Source: Psilocybe azurescens
Taxonomy: Eukaryota > Basidiomycota > Agaricomycetes > Agaricales > Agrocybaceae
Assembly (NCBI GenBank): GCA_023853785.1
Contig: JAJIRX010000500.1
Location: 868,001-932,000, forward strand
Direction of reading: 5' to 3'
DNA length: 64,000 nucleotides
Positions 45,876-60,967 of this stretch are shown here, in pieces. Made by a program: the position numbers and the translations under genes. The stretch's first letter is position 1. Each line of letters begins with the position of its first letter. Under the pieces are notes generated by a model, which did not search any database, was not told the origin of the DNA, and was given only the letters and a program-made list of their open reading frames with translations.

Positions 45876-48747
45876 TCAGAGCTTGGCCTTCACAGTTCCC
45901 ACCACATTTTCTATGTCTCTGTACTTGTAATATAACTGCAGGGACTCAGGGTTTGCGACCGTTCCGCTGGGCTGCAGATTCGACCCAGAAACAATTTGCT
46001 TGACTGCGATTTCGATCTTCTTTCCGTTGACGGTATACTATTTGAGAGGTAATACAAGACTGAAGTCAGAATACAGGTAATGACCAATAAAGAAATCAGA
46101 AACACTAACCGGTATATCAGACACTTCAAATACATAAGCGGGAACATGGCGGGCGCTGAGTCCTTTCCTAATCGCTTGCTTGATTGCAGTTTCGAGTTCT
46201 AATGTGAATTTGAACCCCGAGCGCATCTTTAAGAAGAGGAGAACACGCTCGTCCTTGTCGTGTTGACGCCGCTGGCCAATACATAACGAATCATCGATGA
46301 ATGCGGAAAATTGTTCCATTACGGTGTAAATTTCTCCTGATCCAAAACGGACACCGCTTGGGTTGAGGACGCCATCACTGTAATACAAGAACAGTAAGGA
46401 GAAATTCGTATAAAAGATAGAATCGAATCACCTGCGTCCTAGGATCAACATTCCCTTGGTAATAGGGTTCACAATTATAAAATCGCCTTGCCTCCAGATC
46501 CCTAAGCAGGCAAACTGTCATGGCGAGTAAGTTGGTAAATAAAGAAGGACTGCGAACCTGGATATGTGTTGAAATAAGCGTCTTTCAGTTTCTGACCAGA
46601 TTCGTCCCCCCAGAACCCAAGAGGCAATGATGGATGAGGCCGAGTGCAGACAAGTTCACCAGGCTGTCCCGTGTGCTCGATGTTACGCCCAGATACATCG
46701 AACACCTCGACTTTCATACCCAAATCTTTCACTTGAATCTCTGTAAGGGAAGCATCCTGAGTAAATCGAACATCGAAACAAGAAAGAGAACATGCTGATA
46801 CCTCCACTATAAACAGGCATGCTAGGAGTCCCAGTCACGACTGATTTTTCGTTAGATTGGTTAAATTTTTGCGATGGTAAAGCAAAGTCACACACAAGCT
46901 GTGCAGATATCCGTCCCTCCACTGGTTGAAAGCAGGTGTACGTGTTTTCCGAATGCTTCTTGTGTCCACTCAAACATCGGAGGAGTAAAGATTGCCCCTG
47001 TAACACACATTGTTCGCAGTGACTCGAACGCTGACGGCGCCAAATCCACTGCAAACAGGGTAAGGGCCTGCATCGAGACTCTAGATGGTTTATGTATACA
47101 CTCACAAGGCTTTATTCCCCGACCTTGTAGCTCAGATAAAAACCGAGGACTTGTTCCCAAAGACGTTACCCTAATAGACAGACCAACTCATTAAAATGCT
47201 GCGTCTAAGAAAGAAGGAGAATTACTCACCCTTGATCGCTTATGAATTTAAGGTATGTTTCCACACTTGGATGGAAAGGCGAGCCATCATACAGAATGAT
47301 GCGAGACCCACAAGAAAAGGCCCGTCAGCATGTAGGTCCACATCATCCAACCAGTCTAGAAGCCGTGCCCCGCGATGAAGTTGAATATGTACGTTGATGG
47401 ATTCTGTGTCCTTACCGTTGTATATTGGAAATAGGTGTCTTCTGGGGTGAGATTGAAGCCTAGTTTGATAGATTTCTTGCTGTTCAGAAGAACGCCCTAG
47501 ATATACGACAGTTCAATAAATCTGCTAGAAAGTGGAGATGCAAAGCCCCTTACTCCGGCTGAGTGTATGATGCACTTAGGTTTTCCGGACGTCCCAGAGC
47601 TGTATAGGATGAAAAGAGGCTGGCCGAATGGCAGTTGTTCGAATTCTATTGGGCGTTTGTCGTCCGCCTTCAGAAATACGGCAAGGGTCGTGCTGTACTC
47701 TTACAAATGAGCGTCCGTGAAACGATATCAATAATATTTGGAACCTTTTCGACATATCTGGAATGCGAAGTTCCTTGCCTGAAATCCGGCTTGGCAGTAA
47801 GATAGCTTGCTGCAGGCCTTGTGTAGACAGGTCGGAGACGATATCAGCGACTTTAGGAAGTAGGTCTACGACCTTGCCCGCATATAGCGATTCAGTTTCG
47901 GCGAATATGAATTTGGGTTGAATCTGTCGATATCTATCCAGTATTCCCTAGTGTCAAGAAATAGTACATTTGGTATTTCGGTTTTGTAGAAGTAAATGAA
48001 GTTTCGTACTTGTGTTCCCATGTCTGTTGCTGTACTTGAAAATATGCCTCCAACAACAGCAGTAGCAAGGGCCACGACAATGGCATTGACAGAATTGGTG
48101 ACGATAGCTGAAAGCGAAGTCAAATGGAGTCAACGCCTTGAGCGCATAGACATAGCACTTCATCCTTACCAGCAACCCGGTCTCCTACTTTCAAACCATT
48201 GACCCGTAAAGCTGTAGACATGGCACGAACTCGTTCGTTCAACTCCCTAAACGATATGTGAACAAGAGCCCCGGATTCGCCAACCCCGGTAAGGGCAATT
48301 GCGTCGTCCTTTCTGTACAGAAGGTTTTCTGCATAGTTCAACCTAGCATTGGGGAACCAGTTCGGTATTTCCGGGTATCTTCCAGGTTCCAGTATAGCAT
48401 CCTACAGCAACATCCAACCCGTTCATTCTCATTCAATGCAAGATTGAAGGAGGCTGACCTTGGTGGGAGGGACCGAGGAAACGATTCCAAGGAAATCCCA
48501 CAGGTCCAGCCAGAAAATGTAGTCTTCAATTGAGTGTTTATGAAGATCATAATAGCTCTCTGTGCGAGGCCGGAAGATAATTGATGATATGTTGATGGTT
48601 AGGGGCGTCCGTAGACGATCAACGCAAGCACTCACTCAGATTTAACCCACGCTTTCGATTGATCTCTCTGCGTAGAACTTCAGCGAAAGTAGTCCTCGGT
48701 TGTATTGGTGACCATAGTAGTTTGGACTGAGCGAAGTAGGAATCCAT
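45876..48747 (-). CDS. Acetoacetyl-CoA synthetase
   Basis: An adenylate-forming enzyme that converts acetoacetate, ATP and CoA to acetoacetyl-CoA. The start at 48747 ([14 protein letters not shown]) is followed by [58 protein letters not shown], the AMP-binding loop [19 protein letters not shown] (minus strand, about 47560-47620), [21 protein letters not shown], and the C-terminal [17 protein letters not shown] and [18 protein letters not shown], which includes the catalytic-lysine region. The stop is at 45876. The exon order, the HSxxDY..FW segment and the [12 protein letters not shown] block separate it from acetyl-CoA synthetase. Many short introns occur; the parts I checked join in frame. 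It is divergent from SEY1. Confidence 0.88.
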
Positions 48748-49685
48748 GTTGAAGGTTTCTGTGGGGTAATACTCAATAATGAAAAGGCGGGGTAAGTCCT
48801 TATATGTACTGTATGTATTGCCAATGCATGATACAATCCCATGTGTGAGCAGGTACAATTGATCATAAGATCCGACACGACAACAACTTCTGAGAGTCAG
48901 GTAATCAGAATTGTACGGAAGATAATTACCGAGTTCCGGCTGCTCAATAATTTCTGCAGTCTTCGTTCTCAGTTTATCATGATGCATTCATCAGTTACCA
49001 TCGATATGCTAGTGGTACTATCTGTACATGCGTATCTTGAGTCGGCTGTATCACAGCACAACACTCAGCCTAAAGACCATATGTGGCATATAGCCCTCAT
49101 TTCCTGCGCCATGACCACAGTTTAATAGGACAATAAGGAGCTTCGTACTTTGCAACCATTGAAGACCATATTCATCAACCCTCCACCCCTCTCTCAGACC
49201 TTATCAGTCTCATGTAGGTCTGTTCTCTGCATTATAGTTGGGTAACCAGGAGAAACAAAAATTTAAGGCGTTGGAAGGTGAACTTGTTGAAACTGCATAG
49301 AACGGCGCTATCAGGTGTGGGGTGAAAGTTCGAAGTTGTAGGGCAGCCAATCCTCATGGAGAGCACGACAAGCAAAAGTGGAGCGATGTCCTAACGTAAT
49401 TGAACGCGACGAGGGTGGTGGTAGTTCATTGCAAACAGGAGGCGACCTGTGTCCTAAGGACCTAGACTCTCCTGGACTCTGCTGCCATAGTTGGAAAAGT
49501 TGCACGTGGCAAAAGTTGGGATCACCATATCGGCAGAACTGAGCGTTATAGGCACCACCAATTCAGTCCCTTCCACTTCTCCATCCTCCGCAATTGGCAG
49601 TTCCAGATAACGTTGACCAACGCACCAATTCTACATACCATATTCCACGAGATACCCCTCATTTACGACTACTACCTTTTTACCA
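48748..49685. promoter_or_regulatory. Divergent intergenic region between acetoacetyl-CoA synthetase and SEY1
   Basis: About 940 bases carrying the promoters of both flanking genes. I see no extra exon, repeat or RNA gene. No individual regulatory site is claimed. Confidence 0.5.
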
Positions 49686-52600
49686 ATGTCCACGTCTGCC
49701 CTGCCTAATGGCAACGACACGCCTGCGACGGGTGTCACCATATTGAACGGCCACGTCTCTGGTGGCTCTTCCTCGCCCAGTAAAAGCACGGAACGCATTC
49801 AGATCGTCGATGAAGAAAAGACATTCACGTCAGCTGTTGCAGTTTCCTACTCTGCGGTTGTTATCTGACCCAAACCTATCATTTGTTATTAGACCAGAGT
49901 TGGGCGCACAAATCGACAAGTGGGGCCTCAGGGATGTCGGATTTGCGTACAATATCGTCTCAGTGTTTGGGTCACAGTCTACCGGAAAGAGTACGCAATC
50001 TTGTCGAGACAGAAGAAATGAAGCTCATTGTCATCATTTGAAGGTACATTGTTGAACAGGCTTTTCGGGACTACTTTCGATGTTATGGACGAAACGAGGC
50101 GTCAGCAAACAACGAAAGGTGCGCACTAACCATATACGACACGCAGAGACACGCTAATCCTTTCTATTGAAAGGTATATGGATGTGTCGTGCCAAAGACA
50201 TGAACGTCATGGTTATGGATGTCGAAGGCACGGACGGACGTGAACGAGGAGAGGACCAAGTACGTCATAACATGTGTCCAATCTCATGCAAAGCTCTTAA
50301 CTTATGTTTTTAGGATTTCGAACGCAAATCAGCATTGTTCTCCCTTGCATCGTCTGAAATTCTTATTGTCAATCTATGGGAACACCAAGTCGGTCTCTAC
50401 CAAGGTGCCAACATGGGTCTTCTCAAGACAGTATTCGAAGTCAACCTAGGTCTATTTGGAAAGAAGGCAAAGGACGGGTGCGTCATTTCCTATGAAGTTT
50501 TTGAACCAAAGCTTATAAATCTATACTTAGAACGAGTGGGCGAACTCTGCTTCTTTTCGTCATTCGAGACCACATAGGGCAAACTCCCCTTGCTAACCTC
50601 GAAGCCACTCTCACTTCCGACCTAAACGCGATCTGGGAAGGTCTCAGCAAGCCTGCCGATCTTAAGGACCTCAAACTGTCAGATTACTTCGACCTCGCCT
50701 TCACTGCGCTGCCCCACAAAATCCTCTCAGCGGACAAGTTCGAATCGGAAGTCCTAAATCTTAGGACACGCTTCGCCGACAAGACCTCCTCCAATTATCT
50801 GTTCAAGCCAGTTTACCACAAACGCATACCTGCGGATGGTGTGGCATTCTACATGGAGGGGATTTGGGTATGTTGATTGGGCTACGACACAGTGATGAAC
50901 ATGCTAACCAAAACTCGTATTGTAGGAACAAGTCCAAACCAACAAAGACCTCGATTTACCCACACAACAGGAGCTGCTGGCACAATTCCGATGTGACGAA
51001 ATATCTGCTGTGGCCTTGAGCGAGTTCAACGAACAGGCCAAGTCGCAGAAACGCCCTGTTGAGGCTGGGAAAGTCGTCGATGGTCTCGGTGCTTTGATGA
51101 AAAACTGGAGGACGAGCGCACTTGGTATGTATCTATTTTCTCTCTCTTTACGTCGCGAACACTGCTCATCGCAAATAATAGCTCGATACGACCGCGACGC
51201 ATCACGGTACCATAAAGGTGTCTACGGCCGCAAACGTGCAGACCTCATTGCCAATCTAGACGCCACCCTCTCTCCTCTTTACCTCGGCCAGCTCAAGAAC
51301 CTGCACAAATCATGCCTCGCCGCGTTTAAGAAGGAGATGCTCGATGGCCTCAAGGGCGAGGGATACAGCTTCGCAGACGTCATTGCCAAGGCGAGAGGAA
51401 CGTGCGAAGGCTCGTTCTCCACTGCTGCAAAGGAGGCAACCATTGAGGAAACAGATTGGAGCTGGGAGGAAGAGCTGCAATTGTTGAAGGAAGAAATTGG
51501 GTTCGTGGCTGATCAATGCAGAAAGGATGAGACAAAGAAGATGATCAATCAGATTGAGGTACGTGCTTTTTTCATATTACTATCCTGGATGCTGGGTTGA
51601 AATGAGGTTGTAGCGCAATATCAAGAAACAACTGTCGGAGCCTGTTGAGTTGCACCTTAATAGGCCTTCTAAAGGGATGTGGGACAGTATTCTGTTGACA
51701 TTCCGGGAAGTGCTAGGGAAAGCTGAGACTGCTTACTTGTCCAAAGCTACAAGTCCGTTTTTTTCGTTTCACTATTAGAATGTTGCTGAAATTTATTCTT
51801 TTCGTAGGTTTCAACTGCACTGAGGAAGAGAATGCGACTTCACTCGCGTCCCTTCGGAAACGCGCGTGGCTGGCTCTGCGAGCGAAAATTGACGAGCAGA
51901 CGGCAGAGCAAGCGTTCCTCAGCAAACTCCGAAACCACTTTGAAGAACGTTTCCGATACGACGAACAGGGCGTTCCGAGAGTCTGGAAACCTGAGGATGA
52001 TATCGATGGCGCGTTTAAGAAGGCCAAGGACCAGGTATGCAGCATCGAATTCCAACAACTCGTACAATGCTTTTTGGTTTGACGTTGTTTTCTATTTTTA
52101 GACGCTGGAGTTGGTACCTTTGTATTCGAGAATATCGCCCGAGGATTCGTCCTTGGAGTATGATCTCCCTCCGAGCCGTCCGATTCGTTACTGGAGTCAG
52201 AAGACTTCGATTTCACGGCCACGCTAACCGTGTTCACGGAGACCAAGGCTGTGGATCTGACGAACAAATTCCGCAAGGACGCGGATGCGTATTATGTCGA
52301 GGCAAAGCGGAGCACGGTGTCAAGCATCGCGCAGATCCCGTATTGGATGTACGGGGTGCTCGTGGTGCTTGGATGGAACGAGGCCATGGCTGTTTTGTTC
52401 AATCCGCTTTATTTCACGTTTTTGTTGATTATTTTGGCGGCTTCGTGAGTGTTTCGGATTTGTAATCGTGGTTTATCTCTCTAATGGTGTTTGTGGTGTA
52501 GGTATGTTACTATTCAGCTTGGGCTGGTGGGAACCGCTTTTCCAGGTTGTGAGAACAGTCGTCGGCGAGGTTCAGCGGCAAGCTGTAGCTCGTCTGCGAG

Positions 52601-52710
52601 AACAGTTCGCCGAGCCTGCTTTGACGCCAGCTGTTCCAGCAATGTCTCGTGCCGATGAAGACACTGCTGAAGAAGAGGTCAAACAGGAACTGCGATCTCG
52701 ACAGCTTTGA
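49686..52710 (+). CDS. SEY1: ER membrane-fusion GTPase Sey1
   Basis: A dynamin-like GTPase of the RHD3/Sey1/atlastin class that fuses ER tubules. The start at 49686 ([13 protein letters not shown]) opens a disordered tail; after the first intron comes [19 protein letters not shown]. The P-loop GSQSTGKST is split by an intron; then TTKGIW (switch I), [16 protein letters not shown] (switch II) and [14 protein letters not shown] (RD motif). The helical middle domain includes [13 protein letters not shown] and [18 protein letters not shown]. Two C-terminal membrane segments ([38 protein letters not shown]) precede an amphipathic tail with LREQFAEP. A single extra base at 52532-52533 shifts the frame just after the second membrane segment; corrected, the protein ends RSRQL at 52710. 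Confidence 0.92.
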
Positions 52711-53668
52711 AAGCAAGATACACCACTATTAGACCGGGATGGAGCATACTGTTACTCCGAAAAAAATGACGGACGAAGTACATTACGCATTCGCATTTCT
52801 TTATTTGCATTCGGCTTGTTATAACTATTGTATGGATGAATATCATTTGACAGCCCATTTTTCTGCCAAAGCTTGGAATCCAACAGGATGATATGGCTTG
52901 ATTGATTATTTCGTGAAGAGATGCCAGCAGCAGCTGTTCCAGCAATTTCTTAAACCGATGGAGGTCAAATGAGATAGCTCCAACAAGATTTTTAGTCCAA
53001 CTCTGTCACATTTTAATGAACATCGTGTAATAATTTCCTGATGGGTTCAAAGGGAGGATGTACTGCCACTCGTGAACGAATACAACACAATAAAGTTGTC
53101 CGGGAGGTTGTTCCGAGGCGCGCTAGGAGACACTTCGCAGTTACTAATGCTGTTGACATGGGAGCAGCGAAAGACAAAGCAACGCGTCGATTGGGAGAAG
53201 CTGAAGCAGTGTACGGAGTTTGGTTCACATGGGCGGCGATGGCTGGAATGGAGACTCGAGAGTTTGTTGTTCTTGAATAGGCGTGGACTATGAGTTGGTA
53301 ACAAATGCGTTACAGAGCTCCGATGAGGATATGGACATTGATAGAAGTTCAGCTCGGGTGCAAGGACATTTAGGAGCTCCAAGCTCGACGAAGGCCTGGC
53401 AAACAACAGGGACGATGACTAGGAAGCGCCGTGTGCACCAGTGTGTAGGCCCTGCCCCTGGCGGCAATATGCGAGGGTCACAAGTTTGTCACAATAAGAG
53501 CGTGACAGTATAACCGGATTTGGAGGACAAAGATAATTATCGTTGTTCGCATGTAATTACGACAATGGACGAGCACTGTTCTCAAAAGAAGCTGGCCCCG
53601 TTTTTACTTCTTCCTTCTCTGTCTCTTATACCTCTCAGCGCTGTCGCAGGTCGACCTCTGCAGTGCCC
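52711..53668. other. Intergenic, promoter region of PRM1
   Basis: About 950 bases between two plus-strand genes. Several open frames occur on both strands near 53000-53500, but none has a recognised domain or a convincing exon chain. Confidence 0.45.
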
Positions 53669-56600
53669 ATGTCTGCAAACTGGAATATTCCCCCGCCAAC
53701 TTACGACGCTCCCTCAAGCACATCGTACATGTCCACCACCCTTACGCCCTATCTCCAACTATCACATCTACTATCACTCACATGGCTAGCCTATCCTATT
53801 CTCTCTCTCATCTTCGTCGCTTTTCGTCTCCAGCTATCTCTTGCTGATGCCCAAAATGCAGTTGCTGGTGCAAAGGACGATCTACTCGCAAGCTGTAGAG
53901 CCGCTGAACAAGCTGCTACATCCGCGTCGAGTATGCCACGCTTCATGGCTCTTGCCACCAACAAGCAATTCGCCGATGCCGTCAATGGATCCGCAAATGC
54001 TGCTCGTGCAACTCTTGTTCTCGCATTGACAGTCATGGAAGCTATCATCAACTTCATTGTCGATATCTATCGGTCCACATTCCTGTGTTTCCTCGGAGTT
54101 GGTTGTAAGAGGAGGGCTTGCTATTCTGATTGGCGCCGTCAATGAGGTGAGTAGCACTGCGCATAATCACCGATAACCAGTATTGACGATATTCTAGCTT
54201 AACAGTCTCATCAGCACCGTCACAAATGGTCTGCGGTCGAGTATCCAGAGCGACATCTCGTCTGCAAACAATGTCATTAAAACTGCTATCGACGCCATTA
54301 ACAAAGTCAATCCTTTTGGAGATATTACAGCTCCTCAAATCACAGTTCCGAGCCTTGACGGTCTTCAGAACATTTCCCTTCCTGCATCCTTTACGGACTC
54401 TTTAACGACACTTAATGCGTCTCTTCCCTCTATATCCGACCTCAAGGACAAGGTGGACGCAATGTGCGTACAAATATCTTCTGGTAATTGACGACATATT
54501 AACAATTATGTCTAGCATCGATACTCCTTTTGAGCTCTTGAAGAAAGACATCAATGATACCTTCGCAGGCATCAATTTCCAACCCGATGGCCTTCCTGTT
54601 CCAGAGCTTAGCACCCTTTCATTCTGTCACAATCTCGACACGTCTGTCATCGACGATATCGGACGTGACTTTATCAAGACCGCAAAAATTGGAGTTGTCG
54701 TTCTCGTCCTTCTTGCACTCCTTCTCATTGGGCTCAACTGTCTCCTTACATGGTATAAGTGGCGGTGCATGAAGAGCCACCTCCAGTATACACGCGAAGC
54801 ATGGATTTCAGACCCTACGATGGTCCATTCTAAGCCAACATCGTCTTCTCCTCAGATCACCATGAGCGACCATAATTTGCTTATGCTCAATGCCAACTCG
54901 GAGCATCCGCTTATTACGAGGATCACCAACCAGCTTTCAGCGCGTTTCAAATTGACTCCTGCTCAGCATACACACACGCAGTGGTTCTTCAACTACATAT
55001 TCCATGCTCCCGCGCTGGCCTGCTTCCTTATTGGCTTCTTTCGGTTTACTGTCCGTTCAAATCCAGCTCATGGCCATCGGACCGCTCGTCTCTGAGTATC
55101 AAGCCCGCTCACAAGCGACTGTATCAGACTTTTCGACCCTTATTGCTACTAGCATAAATGATAGCATGTACAATCAGTCCTCTCTTTACGCTAACGAAGT
55201 CAACGGCCAAGTCGACAGCATACAATCGACAATCAACGACGGCCTCTTTGGTTGGGTAAACGGCACAACTACCACGCTCAACGCCACTATCAACGGGTTC
55301 TACGACGATATTCAGAACACCGTAACTACAATCTTCGGTGGCACCATTCTGGAGAGCCCCGTTAACGAGTTTCTCAAGTGTTTCATCGGCGGCAAAGTCG
55401 ATGCTATTGAGAGTGCATTGACATTCTTGCACGATAACCTGAACATTAACATGCCGCGCGTCAACCAAACCGCGCTCGTCCTCTCCCAAGCTCCGTCAAC
55501 GAAGCCGCACAGCCAATTGCGGCCGCCGCCATTGGAGGCAATACCGATGGCAATGGCAACGACGACGGTGGGCTTGATCATACGCCTGGTCAACTCGTAC
55601 GCGGCGTCGCTGAGGAAAGAGAGGGTGATGTTTGGGATCTTCATGGGGCTCTGGGGCGTGGTTATCCTCATGGGCCTGTCGGTTATTCTGTGGCACACTA
55701 TTATACGCCCGATGCGCGAGAGGAGAGCGAAGAGGAGGTGGGAGACGGAGCAGAGGGTCGGGATCGAGAGCGTGGGTCCATACCCCGCTGGATCGGGCGA
55801 CGAGAAGGGGACAGGTGCGGGGTGCAGCCACTACCCATTTCAGGTCGTTCTCGCCTTTACCCTCGCCGAGAGGCAGCGCGTTCAAGCCTTTCTGGGGATC
55901 CCGCTCAAATTCGCCTGTTGGGCAGCGGTCTCGCGAATTGGCCAGCACGAATACGTCTCAGGAGTCATTGCCTCGCGAGAATGGTGCCTTGGAGATGAAT
56001 TCTTCGAACGAGGATGTGATGGCGGCTGCGCCGGAGAGGAAGAAGACGGGACCTGCGAAGTTGCTCGCTATTGGGCGCAAGGCCATTCGGGGGAACGGCT
56101 GAAGAAGGACGGGACGGAGGAGGAACTGGCGGTGCCACTTTCGCCAACGCTTGTCAGTGAGCCCAGGAACAGCAACAACAACGGCAGCAACACTATGTGG
56201 TACAGCAAGATGGCTGCGCTGTTTTCAAGGAAGAAGCAAGGTGCTGGGGATAATGAATCTGTTGGACGGAGCAGCGAGAGCGATTTTTGGGATCCATCTA
56301 CCATGGTTCAGGCTGATGAAGATAGGCCGAAGCTGCAGATTTATACGCAGAGGGGCATTGATAAATATGGACCTCCGCCGCCCCGCGGCGATATCCCACT
56401 CAGAATTGGACCCCGCCGAGCCAGACCCAGGATTATCAGAGTCAACACCAGCGTAGGCAGAGTGCGGGCATTTCGTGGCCGGCTTCGCCACCTGTGACGC
56501 ATTCAGACTGGACGCGCGTTATGGCGCCTGCAAAGCCTTCGCCTCCGACTCCGTACACACCCGTGGCGATTTCGCAAGAACCTGAAATGCCGTCTGTAAA

Positions 56601-57257
56601 CGAGTTCAACTTCCCGCCACCTCCCATTGGCATTCCCATTCTGAACAGGCAGAGGCAGCAGATCGTCAGTCTTCCGAACGACGTTGGGCCCGTGTATGAG
56701 GACTCTGTGGCGCGGGCCCCTCCTATACCCGCTCCAGTGCTTCCTGTGCCCCTTTACAATAGTTTCGAGACCCAACAGCAGCAGCAACCAGCCCGTGCGC
56801 ATCCTCAATATCCTCGACTCGAAGCGTCCGGGAGGATGCGCCAGGGGTCGTCTCCACCCTCCACCCAAGTCGCCTAGGATGTTCCAGCCACAGTTCTCGC
56901 TGGCGCCCCCGCCGCACGCATCTACGGACAGACACCGCCGGGCATCCTCGACGGGCACCGCGTGGCGCGTGACAGAACGCTGTTCCAGGCGACGCCCACT
57001 CATCCGCCCACTCATCGACAGCGTCGCTGGCGGCTATGGCACTCGCGCCGAAGATCCAGGTCCACAACGCGGATGCCATGCCGGTCACCCCTATGAGCCT
57101 GACACGCATGCTGACGACGACGCATGCACGGCAGAGCTCGAGTGTCAATCCGTTCATCACGCCGTTTGATGACGAGCATCGGGTGGTGGTTGACCACCCT
57201 AGTGGGGCGGATTTGAGGAAGAGCATGCAGACGAATCCTTTCGTGCATGCTATATGA
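53669..57257 (+). CDS. PRM1: Plasma membrane fusion protein PRM1
   Basis: A multi-pass membrane protein that assists plasma-membrane fusion during mating. The start at 53669 ([15 protein letters not shown]) is followed by [19 protein letters not shown] (first membrane segment), [36 protein letters not shown] and a last segment [20 protein letters not shown]. Between the last two lies a large extracellular loop with several N-glycosylation sequons (NGT, NAT, NQT) and cysteine KCF. The segment order and loop sizes match fungal Prm1. After the last membrane segment comes a long cytosolic Pro/Ser-rich tail to 57257. Single-base breaks are evident at 54095-54096, 55039-55041, near 55490, near 55580, and several between 55780 and 57040. 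The tail reading is therefore less certain than the core. Confidence 0.88.
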
Positions 57258-57812
57258 TGATTCTTCACTGAACCTTTTACCCTTTCTTTCCCTTTCCCTC
57301 TGCTTCTGCGACGATCATGATGCTTCTTATGAAGGATTTCTTTCACGACGTTTTCGATTTTAGCCACTACTAATTAACGCACATGCAGCACCTAAACATC
57401 CACACATACTCTCTTGCCATCGTCAACCAATCACATGAGCACTTCCATTCCTCTATGTAGCCTTTTTCTGAATCACCTCATTCATTTCTCATGCTGTATT
57501 ATACTTACTCGCATCCCGACTGTCACTTCTCCATACACCCATAATTCGTGCTCATCTGGACATCGAGACGATTTTGTAGCATTTCTTTTGATATTCAGTG
57601 TACGTACACTACTGTAGCAGACATATAAATACACAATAGATGTTGTGTCATCCACCCTTTGGATGATGATAAATAAATGGTACTGTAAATGATAATTGGG
57701 GCCCAGAATGAATGTAGGCTTACTCCATATATGAGAGTTATGCAAGATAAGCGGGTAATAGGAAAATCGTCTCGTGGTCATTAAATCATTAAACTGCTAT
57801 CCTCTAGGCTTG
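57258..57812. other. Convergent 3' interval
   Basis: About 550 pyrimidine- and AT-rich bases between the ends of PRM1 (plus) and the HECT gene (minus). No coding feature was recognised. Confidence 0.5.
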
Positions 57813-59449
<1,637 letters not shown>

Positions 59450-59928
59450 TATGACAGTGCGTTGTCTTGACAAGTCGGAGCTGAGTTGTTTCGATGAAAC
59501 GACGATCACAGTCAAGTCGAAAGCCCCTGTTGATTCAAATGAACCAGAATGTAAACAACCCGCTTAGAGTGAATATATCGAAGCGTATGCCGCCCTTAGG
59601 TTTTTCAGTAGACGATAAATAAAGCGGCCCAACGCCAAGTAAACTGGAACGTACAGGAAAGAAGTGTAGTAGATAGTTGTGGTTTAGGCTGGGTGGCACT
59701 GGTTGTGGTAGTTGTGGCGTCGTGCCACTTCCATAAATAGATCGCTTAATAAATGTTTGCTTAAAATCGCATTGCAATGAAAGTTCACAAAATTGTACGT
59801 CAAGTTATATGTTTTAAGATGAATACATTCGCAGAAATTTCGAATATGTAGGAGAATATGTAAATATACGAACGAAATATGAAAAATGAATGCTGAGGAA
59901 GAACGCGAAGGACATGCACCAGTTATGT
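59450..59928. other. Intergenic
   Basis: About 480 bases between two minus-strand genes, presumably the promoter of the WW-HECT gene and the 3' end of the secreted-protein gene. Nothing further was recognised. Confidence 0.45.
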
Positions 59929-60967
59929 TCAATCCATGTCAACAATTGAGGAGAGCTCTGATGCATCGTCATCTTTCTCAAGTACCATGCTTCGCTTGGA
60001 TGAGGGGTCTGCCACAGCAGGAAGAGACTGATTGACGGTCGGTAAGCCTTGGAGGGATAGATTTACAACCCCGTTTTCTCTAGGCACCTTGATCATGCGA
60101 CGTTCGAAGCTCTGGGGGACGGCCATGCCGCTTTCTATCGAGGAGACCTTATCCAAAGACGAAGACATGGACTGGAGCTCCATAGTGGTGATGTCCTCAG
60201 TGCTATCACCATCCGTGGTTTCGCTGACCTGCCTACGCTCAGAAACTTGCGCGGTGCCACCGACAAGTTGACCAGGAATAATAGCAGATGAACCAGAATT
60301 GCCATAGAGCTTAGACTTAGCAAAGTGAAGGAATATCCTTCAGTGATTGAGCAGCGGACGTCAAGATGCCTGCAACTCCGTCAATGAAATCACTCCCCTT
60401 TCGTAGCAAGGTCATCAGCGGTACTGCCTGCCTCTCCGGTGCCCAAGTCAGTCAAGGGGAGCTCAACCCCAATATTTTGCTCGGATCAAGACTGGCTTTA
60501 GAAGAGTCGGAAACGGTCCCAGAGTCAGAAGTGTTAGAATCCTCGCTAGAAATCTTGCCCGAACCCACACTGGCATTAGACACGTCGGAAACGACACCAG
60601 AGTCAGAAGTGCTAGAAACGATCCCAGGGCCAGAGGTGTTGATACCAGATGTGCCAGAATTTCCGGTTTCTCCAAAAACGGTTTTGGTGAATTCAGGGTT
60701 TCCTTTAGTATCAAACATCGTGCCATCGTTGTTGGTTATCGTAGACTTGACATCGTCCGACATGACGTCGTCAATCCGGTTTCTTGCGACGTGTCCTGAA
60801 TCGAGCCCAAAGTCCGCGTTGTGAAATTGGCGACCGTGAACAATCTTGCGAGCTTGAAGACTGTCGCCGGAGTGCTTGGTGGTCAACGCCTTCGCGATAG
60901 TGGCAGCTTCCACGCCCATGTTAAGAAGGGAGAGGGCAGGGACGATGACGTAGATGACGCTTCGCAT
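59929..60967 (-). CDS. Secreted Ser/Thr/Gly-rich protein with internal repeat, function unknown
   Basis: The start at 60967 (MRSVIYVIVPALSLLNMGVE) gives a plausible signal peptide with cleavage near VEA-A. The mature protein has a KR-type site (QARK) early, then a Ser, Asp, Gly and Thr-rich stretch with a 26-residue tandem repeat (SDSG.VSD.S.AS). After that come a short VELPLTDLG segment, a hydrophobic helix (FIDGVAGILTSAAQSL), and an acidic Ser-rich end (DDDASELSSIVDMD) at 59929. At least three single-base breaks are needed (near 60465, 60405 and 60320). There are no cysteines in the parts read and no known domain. It could be a cell-wall or extracellular matrix protein; this is inference from composition. 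Confidence 0.55.
60492..60647. repeat. 78-nt coding tandem repeat, two copies
   Basis: The plus-strand block starting ctggctttagaag at 60492 recurs as ctggcattagaca at 60570, a period of 78 bases (26 codons). Each copy encodes a Ser/Asp/Gly-rich unit of the secreted protein. Confidence 0.75.

Noticed and set aside
53013..53513. Overlapping frames on both strands upstream of PRM1
   Set aside because: Complementary frames of similar length with no domain are expected by chance; the region is more simply the PRM1 promoter.
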